This document shows positions 56,096 to 64,000 of a DNA stretch of 64,000 nt, piece by piece. The notes under the pieces are model-generated. The model was not told the DNA's origin, ran no database searches, and worked only from the letters and a program-made list of their open reading frames with translations. This DNA is from Adiantum capillus-veneris (lineage: Eukaryota > Streptophyta > Polypodiopsida > Polypodiales > Pteridaceae). The DNA lies in assembly GCA_014529385.2 (NCBI GenBank), contig CM043958.1, forward strand, positions 138,942,398 to 139,006,397, written 5' to 3'. The translations under genes were made by a program, and so were the position numbers. Positions within the stretch are counted from its first letter, which is position 1. Each line of letters starts with the position of its first letter.

Positions 56096-56649
56096 TGTCA
56101 CAAACTGGTGACATGGCACTGTCCTAGATACACACCCTGACTGGCCGGGATGACACGTGGCAGGCTAACGTGGGTACAATACAAAATCCTGAAATTTCCA
56201 ACGCAAAACACGTTGACTAGCTGACGTGGCACAGTGTACGGAAATCCACTTTTCACGGAGGTGCTGACGTGGCAAAGCGTACGGATTTCCCAGATTTACG
56301 CTTGCTAAATTTTATGGCAGCTTTTGGCTCAGTTGCTTTATTTTTTAGAAGCTTTTGGATTACTGCTTTTGGGCATCCCTTGCAACCAATAAATAAGTGT
56401 GCAAGGCCTCACTTCTCAGAGCATCTGGACGCAGAGTCTGAGAGTGAGCACCTACCCACTCTCTTGTACTCTGAACACAGATTAATCCAAAAAGAAATAC
56501 CGAAAGGGGCGCCAGTCTGTGGGGCCAATATCTCTAGGCACGGACTACGCCGGGCCGTGTCGACTGAAGTGTGAATTGTGAACTGTTTTGAAGTAAATCT
56601 CTGCTGTGTCGTGGTAGAATCTTGACTTGGAGTGTCCAAGTTTGATACA
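56096..56649 (+). mobile_element. solo LTR with perfect 5 bp target-site duplication
   Basis: 554 bp, TGTCACAAACTGG...TTTGATACA, flanked on both sides by GCCGA (56,091-56,095 and 56,650-56,654). It contains the conserved LTR block AAATACCGAAAGGGGCGCC at 56,495-56,513 and CTTGACTTGGAGTGTCCAAG near its end. It is the product of LTR-LTR recombination of a chromovirus of the same family as the next element. Confidence 0.93.
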
Positions 56650-57200
56650 GCCGACTTCCAAAACAAGCCTTAATTCATCCACTTCTTAATAAGTGACATA
56701 TTAGCATCTTTTTATAAAGTCATAAGGGCTCAATCTCTCAATGCTTGTGTCACAAAGTGATGACATGGCTACCGACAACAGAAACCCTAATTTCTGCCAA
56801 AAACCCTAAAATTCATACAAACCCTAATTTTTGCCAGACACCCTAATCCTAATTGCTGGCCGAAACCCTAAAATGGTTGGAAACCCTAAAAGCAGGCGGC
56901 CATGCCACGCGGCTGCAGTGTACGGATATTTCCAGAAATCACGGAGGTGAAAAAAAAAACTTTTTTTTTTTTTAGCAACGCAAATCCCAGGTTTTGGGCT
57001 ACACTTTGCTTTATTTTGCTCTCATTAAAAGAGAGAGAGAGAGACTGCTTTTGAACTGAAAGCTTTTGGGGCTCTGCTTTTGGGCATCCCTTGTAATCTT
57101 TATATACACGGTTTAGGGCTCACTCTGCAGAGCATCTGGACGCAGAGTCTGAGAGTGAAACCCTAACCGCTCTTTGTACTTTGACATTGATTTAATACAT

Positions 57201-57223
57201 AAAGAAATACCGAAAGGGGTGCC
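57201..57223 (+). promoter_or_regulatory. conserved LTR block (one of nine copies)
   Basis: AAATACCGAAAGGGGTGCC lies within the LTR, ~140 bp before its end, behind AATACATAA. Other copies: 27,659, 32,286, 35,743, 38,202, 52,939, 55,288 (minus strand) and 56,491, 62,378 (plus). Position and conservation suggest a transcription or RNA-processing signal of the R region. Confidence 0.6.
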
Positions 57224-57431
57224 AGTCTTTGGGGCCATTATCTCTAGGCACGGAACTCCGCCGGGCCAGTGCAAATCTATTGTGATCTGTGAATTGTTTT
57301 GAAGTGGTTATTTGGTGCTGTCGCGATTGATTCTTGACTTGGAGTGTCCAAGTCTGTTACAGTGGTATCAGAGCACGGCCGATTTCTCTTCTACGGGAAA
57401 TCCGATCCCCAATTTTTTTTCCGCAGCACCT

Positions 57432-58201
57432 ATGGCTTCATGCAAGGATCAGTCGACTCCCTCTGCATCTGGAGATGCGGGCAGGGATCACAACGAAGAT
57501 TTTGGCAGAGAGTATGGCCCGCCTCGGCCTACTCAGGCAGAGCAAAGAGAGATGAAGCGTCGTCAATTGATCGGCTATGCAACAAAGATGATGCTCAGTT
57601 TTGCGAAGGATCCGAAATTGGCAAAATATATGAGCGAGACTTCTTTTCGCGAAGTGCATACGCAGTGGTAGAAAACCACAACACCACCCCTGAAACACGC
57701 TCTCAAGAAACCTTCTGATCACAAACAGTATTCAGAGAAGGAATTACAAGAGGTGGTTGATGCACGGATTGCTCAGCTTTTTGACTCGCAAAAGTAAGCC
57801 AAAAAGCACGGCAAAAAGCAAAAGAAAGGCATTGACTTCCCGAGATATTTGGGTCGTCAGTCGACATTCGACAAGGCAAAGAAACAGAAGAAGCGTATTC
57901 GATTTGAAGTAGTACCCAGTTCTTCTTCTTCTTCTTCTTCTACAGTTCTTCTAGCTCTTCAGATTCGAGCGAAGAAGACAGAAAAGGTAAAAAGCGAAGC
58001 AAGAAACAAAGCTTCGGAAAGGACAAAAAGGCTAAATCTCGCCCAGAGACTGACAGTTCTACTGAGGACTCATCTACAGACAACTCAGATTTCGATGACG
58101 GAAACTTTTATGCGAACAAGAAGAATTTTTACAAAGCCAACCAGGATGACTTTCTCGAAGATAAAAGCAAGAAAGTTCGAGAGTTTAAGGAAGGTGGCCA
58201 C
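57432..58201 (+). pseudogene. chromovirus gag, N-terminal region
   Basis: The ATG at 57,432 (MASCKDQSTPSASGDAGRDH) opens an 80-codon ORF to a TAG at 57,669. After it, broken frames give acidic and Lys-rich stretches with a TTCTTC repeat (57,918-57,942). The gag frame resumes at 58,202. Confidence 0.8.
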
Positions 58202-58984
58202 TTGATCAAGTTTGATACTTTTTCAGGATACTCGGATGCTTCGGAGGCTTTGTCTTTTATACAACAGTTTGACATCGCTTTCGTGGGAGGACGCTATTCA
58301 GAGCACTCCAAGATTCGGAGAGCTGCCTCTTACATTAAGGAGAATGCTCGTACTTGGTGGTCCACGCTTCTTTTAAACAAGACTGCGCCAGTTAAATGGC
58401 TGAAATTTAAGAAGCTTTTTATTTCTTCTTGGTTGACGCAAGAATATGAACGAGATATACGAGCTGCTTGGAACCATCTTCGGATGACCAAGAAAGATAC
58501 AATCAATGCTTACTCTGAAAGATTCTGGAGCTCTTTTCTACCCGCCTCTTCATTCAAGAAGATCTTCTTCAGAGAACAGATTGAGCAGTTTACCTTGGGC
58601 CTACCTACAGAGATCCAAGATCACTGCTTGGAACAGAAGTCAGCTTCTATTCAGGAGTTGATGAGTCATGCGAAGCGAGGCTTTGCCATTCACTCTGGTA
58701 GTCTGACCTACCCCACAGATGAGGCCATGACACAACGAGCCGAACAGACTTCTGGGAATGAAAGTAGAAAGAAAAAGGGCAATCCAGAGAAAAAGGATGC
58801 ACGACCCAAGCTTACTCCTAAGGAGAGAGCTCGCTTCATCAGAGAGGGGAAGTGCTTTGGATGCGGGAACATGGACATATCTCCGCGAAGTGCCCTAAAA
58901 AGGCACAGAAAGAACAGAATGATAAAGACGACGACAGGCCTGGGGCAAGATCCCTTGGAACCACAAGAACTACGCCGTGGTTGA
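58202..58984 (+). pseudogene. chromovirus gag capsid and damaged zinc knuckle
   Basis: A 260-codon open stretch reads IKFDTFSGYSDASEALSFIQ, ENARTWWSTLLLNK, LRMTKKDTINAYSERFW and LGLPTEIQDHC, the order of gypsy gag capsid. It ends in the knuckle start KCFGCGNM; a single-base change then shifts the frame. The other frame completes the knuckle (GHISAKCPKK at about 58,875-58,905). Gag forms the particle and binds the RNA. Confidence 0.9.
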
Positions 58985-59119
58985 CTACAGGGCCGAGAAA
59001 GCGACTTTGATAAATGAAGGGCTCAGAGAATTGTACTTGATGAACTTCACTTTCTTTACTCGTTCTTTTGGGACAGAGCTGAACGATGGATAAAGGTTGA
59101 ATATGTTTTGACCTGATCA

Positions 59120-59910
59120 AAATAACGCAAAGATTTTTCTCCACTCTCATGCAGATTGCTTTTTAAAGGGCCTGAAGATCAGACCATTGACCTGATACTT
59201 GGAAGCACGTCACCAAAACCGGCCACCTTCCGTGTGAGCCGAGTATAGACTGAAAAGATTATGAACCAAGTGAAAGACCTCTTGGAAAAGGGTCTTGTCC
59301 AGCCTAGTACTTCACCGTACTGCTCTCCAATGTTGCTGGATTTGAAGAAAGACGGATCTTGGAGAATGAGCATCGATTATGGAGCTCTCAACAAAATCAC
59401 CATCAAGAACAGATTTTCGATTCCTAGGATCGATGATATACTCGACAGGTTACAGGGATCCTCGTGCTTTAGCAGGATTAATCTGAAGAGTGGATATCAG
59501 CAGATCCGAATCGCGACGGGAGACATCTACAAGACAGCCTTCCAGACTACTTTTTTGGATTATTTGAGTTTCTGGTGATGCCTTTTGGCTTAACCAATGC
59601 TCCCGACATTTAACCGGATGATGGACGGGATTTTTTGAGAGTACAGGCTATTTGTTGGCACTTTTTTTTTTATGATATCATTGTTTCTCCAAGAATGAGG
59701 CAGAACACAGAGATCATCTGCTTCAGAGACTTTTTGGGACACTTTGTCTCAGCAGCAGGAGTGCAAGTGGATTCGGCCAAGATAGAGACTATACGTGATT
59801 GGCCCGATTTGAAGAATGTGTTCGTACTACAGGCAGTTCATACGAAAGTTTGCAGAGGTTGCTTCCCCTTTGCATATCTTGATACAGGAAGGAGTGGGGA
59901 TCCACAGAGG
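59120..59910 (+). pseudogene. chromovirus reverse transcriptase, internally deleted
   Basis: 59,261-59,578 reads LLEKGLVQPSTSPYCSPMLL, KDGSWRMSIDYGALNKITIK, FSRINLKSGYQQIRIA and KTAFQTTF, RT blocks 1-4. The catalytic YLDD block is lost: at 59,635-59,700 the reading goes straight to a T9 run and FMISLFLQE-like sequence. Only ~150 bp separates gag from RT, so the protease is missing. Confidence 0.88.
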
Positions 59911-60674
59911 TGACTACCTTTCAGACATTGAACAAGAAATTGACAACACGACCAGATTTGACTTTGTTGGACTTGCAGAAGTCATTTGAAGTATATTGTG
60001 ATGCTTGTGGTCGTAGTCTGGGTGCAGTCTTGATGCAAGAAGGCCATGTCATTGCTTACGAGAGCCGATTGTTCTCTGGGCCGGAGATGACAGCACAGAT
60101 TTATAAGAAAGAGCTTTTGGTGGTTATCCATGCTCTTACTAAGTGGCGGCATTACCTACTCGGAGCGGATTTTACTGCCTTTACAGACCATCAGTGTTTG
60201 CACCACTACTTGTCACAGAAGCAGCTTTCGGAAAAGCAGATGCCGTGGGCGAACATCTTGTCACAGTTTCACTTCCAGATTGTCCATGCGCAAGGACAGA
60301 CGAATGTGGTGGCAGATGCTTTCTCTCGAAAATCGTTGGTTCTGGCTTTTTCCGCGATACATCATAGGAGCTTCGAGGATATGGTCGACCAGTATGCCAC
60401 AAATACAGATTTAGCAGATATTTTCACAAGGATACAGGATGGGGAGACAGTAGCAGGATACTCCCTTTGGGAAGGCTACTTGATGAGAAAAACCATGTTG
60501 TGCGTTACACAGCCGTTGAGGGAAAAGGTTATGACTGAATGCCACTGTCCACCTTTTTACGAGTCACCGCGGCATTGCTACCACCATGAAAGGGGTAGAG
60601 AGATACTTCTTTTGGCCGAGACTCAAAAAGATGTGGAAGAGTTTGTGTGCGGTATGCCAGAAGGTCAAGTTTGA
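59910..60674 (+). pseudogene. chromovirus RNase H and integrase zinc domain
   Basis: A 254-codon open stretch reads EVYCDACGRSLGAVLMQEGH, then YKKELLVVIHALTKWRHYLL, FTDHQCLHHYLSQKQ and TNVVADAFSRKS. These give a complete RNase H with its catalytic acidic residues. The following integrase zinc domain has lost frame near 60,560; the correct frame continues at 60,586 (CAVCQKVKFDRHKAQG). Confidence 0.92.
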
Positions 60675-61036
60675 CAGGCATAAGGCACAAGGATTGTTAC
60701 AGCCTTTACCCATACCCACCCACCCCTGGGAAAGTATTGCAATGGATTTCATTTTTGATCTCCCGAGAACACAGAATGATCACGATGATTTTCCGATTAC
60801 ATGGCACGTCTGAGACGATTGTCTCCAACAGAGACCCCAAATTTATGAGTTTGTTTTGGAAGGCAATTTGGGAGAACATTGGCACGCGGTTGCACTTCTC
60901 GTCATCATTCCACTTGCAGACTGACGAGCAATCTGAGATTGCCAATTCAGTAGTTTTCGATTCATTGAAGTCTTGTATCTCGGATCAGAAGACTCAATGG
61001 GAAGAACTTACCTTTGGTGGAATTTGCCTACAATAA
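60586..61036 (+). pseudogene. chromovirus integrase core remnant
   Basis: YFFWPRLKKMWKSLCAVCQK and WESIAMDFIFDLPRTQND give the first Asp of the DDE triad. After a deletion, ETIVSNRDPKFMSLFWKAIW supplies the second (DP) and QTDEQSEIANSVV the E-containing block (QTDGQSE in intact copies). Frames differ between the parts. Confidence 0.87.
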
Positions 61037-61241
61037 CAAGATACACTCTTCGACGGGGAAGACGCCGTTTGAGATTGTTGAAAGTGCTACGAAGGTTCCA
61101 TCCTTCCTGAGCACGAAAGATTAGATATTTGAAGCGGATGAATATTCGTGAGATTTGGATACGGCTTTTGCCAAGGTTCGCGAGACTTTGTAGAAGTCTC
61201 AAGAACGACAGAAAAAGGCAGCGGATCGCCATCCTCGCGAC

Positions 61242-61694
61242 TTGAAATTGAAGGAGGATAATTGGGTGCTCTTTCGTTTTGAGAAGGCATGCCTAAGAAA
61301 GAAAAAGGGAAAGGAGAGGCTTTTTCCAAATCTTAGTATGCGATACTACGAACCTTTCCAGATTGCTGAAAAGATAAATGATGTCTCCTTCCTATTGAAA
61401 CTGCCAGATACTTGGAGGATTCACAATGCATTCCATGTGGGTCTCTTGAAACCTTTTAAGGGTGATGTGCTTGATGATGGGGAGCCTGATGAGCAACCCG
61501 AAGTGGAAGAAAACGAGGAGACCCTTGTTCCTGAACAGATTTTGGCACATAGGGATACGAAGAAAGGTAAAGTCCGAAGGCAGTTCTTGGTTAAGTTCAA
61601 GAACTTTCTTGCATTTGATGCGAAGTGGATGGAGGAGGAGGACCTAGCAGATACTCCTTGGATTGTGAAACTTTACCTCGATGCTTTGGTTTAG
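61242..61694 (+). pseudogene. chromovirus integrase C-terminus with chromodomain
   Basis: A 150-codon open stretch reads KLKEDNWVLFRFEKACLRKK, MRYYEPFQIAEKINDVSFLL, WRIHNAFHVGLLKPFKGD, then the chromodomain-like QFLVKFKNFLAFDAKWMEEE. It ends at a TAG 61,692-61,694. It aligns along its whole length with 36,448-35,963. Confidence 0.92.
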
Positions 61695-62160
61695 CATAGT
61701 CTACTCCAAACGGAACCCGGAAATTCAGCTTGGCCAAAGATCTGGTGTAGTGGGATGCACAAGAGGGGAGTTACTCCGCTACTTTGTCAACAGATGCCTT
61801 GATTTTGATACTAAAGTCACTGATGTCTCTTTGAGCTTCAGGGATACTGAGAGCTGACAGTATTCTGCTGGATGACTTTAAGAAATGGAATTCCTGATTA
61901 TGATACTGATTTGTTCTTGACTTCTTTTGAGTGCATGAACTGACAAACAAAATGACTGCAGCATTTTGGTCTGATTGATCTCAAATACACATGGTTGCAA
62001 TAGGGGTTAGTCAATCAGACATCGATGAGGTCCCGATTGGACCTAGATGTGATTGCTAGCTACATTGCCGATAAATCATGGTCTAAGATCCGAATGAATG
62101 TTGAATGTCATGTGATGTCGTGTGATGTCCTGAGATGTCCTGTGATGTCCTGAGATGTTC
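61695..62160 (+). other. region between integrase and 3' LTR
   Basis: No ORF. GCACAAGAGGGGAG at 61,758-61,771 could be a purine tract. A run of TGATGTCCTG/TGATGTCGTG repeats lies at 62,106-62,160. Homology to the 5' LTR starts only at about 62,165. Confidence 0.55.
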
Positions 62161-62559
62161 CAGCTTTTGGGCTACGCTTTGCTTTATTTTGCTCTCATTT
62201 AGAGAGAGAGAGAGAGAGAGACTACTTTTGAACTGAAAGCTTTTGGGGCTCTGCTTTTGGGTATCCCTTGTAATCTTTATATACACGGTTTAGGGCTCAC
62301 TCTGCAGAGCATCTGGACACAGAGTCTGAGAGTGAAACCCTAACCGCTCTTTGTACTTTGACATTGATTTAATACATAAAGAAATACCGAAAGGGGCGCC
62401 AGTCTTTGGGGCCAATATCTCTAGGCACGGAACTCCGCCAGGCCAGTGCAAATCTATTGTGATCTGTGAATTGTTTTGAAGTGGTTATTTGGTGTTGTCG
62501 CGATTGATTCTTGACTTGGAGTGTCCAAGTCTGTTACAGCTTGACCGAAGCTTTAGTAG

Positions 62560-63195
62560 CTATATAGGAGACCCTAGGGGTCTCCTCTCCAGGCAAAGAA
62601 GCACTACCTGCAATACCAACACCCAACAACACAAGTACAACCTTGCATTTTTCACCAACACCCACAGCGCTTTTGCCCAGCATCAACCCACAGCACCCGA
62701 TTAGCCCTGCAACACCAAATCAGCCCTACAATTAGCAATTTTCAACCCTAACATCGCCATACCATTGCAGATCCAGCTAGTCACTTCAGCATTTTCCCTC
62801 AAATCCACCAACATTTTTCAATTTTCAGCCATCCTCTGCACCTATCATCAGCACACTCGACATCTACTATAGCAAATCAACCCATAGCCTCGTTGTCAGT
62901 CAGTTCCCCTAGCGTTTTCTGATTTCAGCCCTTGGCCTCTCAGCTCCCAGCACCTACAACAAGATCCCATCAACATCTCAACATCTAGGACCATTGTATC
63001 GGCATTTGTGCGATCTAAAGAAAACCTCTCTAGCAATGGAGAGGGGCGCCCATGGAGGGGGTTAGGGACCCCATCCTGTGTCTTCTTCACTCACAGGACT
63101 TTCACTCACAGTAACATTCTCTTCTCTCTATGGTCAATTGCACATCTATCCCATGAAGTAAAAAGAACTCTCTCATACAGTAAAAAGAACTCTCT
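62560..63195 (+). repeat. copy 3 of the ~1.25 kb repeat (partial)
   Basis: It shares the motif array, AACATCTAGGACCATTGTAT (62,980), CTCTCTAGCAATGGAGAGGG and GTTAGGGACCCCATCCTGTG with copies 1 and 2. Its left part is replaced by the end of the chromovirus LTR, so the chromovirus probably inserted into this copy. Confidence 0.75.
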
Positions 63196-63208
63196 CAACA
63201 TCAATGTC

Positions 63209-64000
63209 ACGTGCACATCTAACCCTATGTGCATGTGAACAAGCTATCTCAGGTCCAAGGTTCAGGTCAGGTTAGGAAGTGTTTTGGCACCTTTGTGAGC
63301 CTGTGTGCAGGCCCTGAATGTCCAAGCACTTTAGAGTAGTTGCATATCCTCTAGTTGCACACAGCATGATCATTAGCATGACAGTCAGTACCCATCATGA
63401 GCATTTTACAAAGCACGGAAACCATTTTCCCTATTTTATCCATTTTTCACTTATTATTAATAAGTGACTTTGTTGCGAAACTAGGTAGGGCAAATTTGCT
63501 AAGTTCTATAAAAGAAACCTAGCGCTAGCAGTTTCTGGCAGAAGAGGCAACAGAAGCTTACCAACTTACAGTGCACCTTCTCAGCAAGACCGGCAAGAGG
63601 CCTAGCCTTTCCAGCCAACAGCAGATCAAGACCAGCGTTTTTGGCTACAGTTTCACCCTAGCGTTTTCAGCAGTACCAGATCAGCCCTGGCATTTTGCAG
63701 ATTGCAGATCAGGCCTAGCGGTTTTGCACCTTGCAGATAGCATCAACGTTTTGCAATTCCCCGAAGTCAGATCAGCCGCTAGCATCAGCGTTTTCAGTTT
63801 TCAGCACTTAGACTCGGCAAGATCAGCCCCAAACCTCGCAAATCTCACCTACCCGCAGCAGATCCTCGTCGTACAGTCAGATCAGCCAATGTTTTCAGAT
63901 TCAGCCCGCTGTTCGCAGATTTCAGCATCTGCGTTTTCAGCGCATCATTGTCGCGTTGTTGCGTCGTCTCCATCCTCGCCGACAAAGTGTCAGAATTCAG
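63209..64000 (+). repeat. copy 4 of the ~1.25 kb repeat (runs off window)
   Basis: It begins with the shared GTGCACATCTAACCCTATGT, then AGGAAGTGTTTTGGCACC, TGTCCAAGCACTTTAGAGTA and TTATTAATAAGTGAC. A TATA-like TTCTATAAAAGAAACC at 63,504 starts a leader rich in GATCAGCC/GCGTTTTCAG units to the window end. Confidence 0.75.

Larger units (their letters stand above)
56748..62538 (+). mobile_element. full-length decayed chromovirus (Ty3/gypsy) with perfect TSD
   Basis: The 5' LTR is 56,748-57,361 (TGTCACAAAG...TCTGTTACA), followed by the primer site TGGTATCAGAGC (57,363-57,374). The 3' LTR ends at 62,538 in the same CTGTTACA. GCTTG flanks both ends (56,743-56,747 and 62,539-62,543). The interior holds gag, RT, RNase H, integrase and chromodomain remnants in canonical gypsy order, with the protease region largely lost. 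An iMet primer site plus an integrase chromodomain place it among plant chromoviruses. The U3 parts of the two LTRs do not match each other. Confidence 0.95.

Overview
The window is nuclear DNA from a land plant with a large, retrotransposon-rich genome. The evidence is plant-type tRNA-iMet and tRNA-Asp primer-binding sites in LTR elements, chromodomain-type Ty3/gypsy elements, L1-like LINEs, a Helitron, a plant RCI2/PMP3 gene and spliceosomal introns, one of them about 19.6 kb long. Very long TE-filled introns and abundant (CT)n/(GA)n tracts would suit a fern, another non-flowering vascular plant or a gymnosperm. The species cannot be fixed from the sequence alone.

Only two cellular genes are clear. 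(1) An RCI2/PMP3 membrane proteolipid gene on the + strand (14,444-15,199, two exons, 54 aa, intact) has three ABRE-like ACGTG motifs just upstream. (2) The C-terminal half of a ubiquitin-activating enzyme E1 (UBA1-like) lies on the - strand. Ten exons (44,226 down to 21,018) join in frame to 597 codons plus stop, split by an intron at 23,561-43,189 that is packed with LINE and gypsy remnants. The N-terminal half was not found up to the window end. The catalytic cysteine is kept, but a normally invariant ATP-site arginine reads as aspartate.

Layout: 1-8.2 kb, minus-strand gypsy gag-pol with a tRNA-Asp primer site. 8.2-12.9 kb, nested LTR pieces and a second minus-strand gypsy gag. 13-16.2 kb, gene island with RCI2 between two copies of a ~180 bp repeat. 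17.7-19.7 kb, a small non-coding copia-like LTR element. 20.0-20.3 kb, a LINE 3' fragment. 21-23.6 kb, the last seven E1 exons. 23.6-43.2 kb, the giant E1 intron with two LINEs, four gypsy remnants and several LTRs. 43.2-44.2 kb, three E1 exons. 44.3-49.6 kb, LTR and LINE remnants. 49.6-52 kb, two tandem copies of a ~1.25 kb repeat, one carrying a 195 bp Helitron. 52.2-55.8 kb, an unrecognised ORF cut by a short LTR element. 56.1-62.5 kb, a solo LTR and a full-length but decayed chromovirus, both with perfect 5 bp target-site duplications. 62.5-64 kb, two more copies of the ~1.25 kb repeat.

Nearly all the rest is layered mobile DNA. Nine LTRs from several subfamilies share one strongly conserved block (AAATACCGAAAGGGGCGCC or close variants). 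Many LTRs and LINE tails carry dinucleotide microsatellites, which largely explains why the window is so rich in (CT)n/(GA)n.
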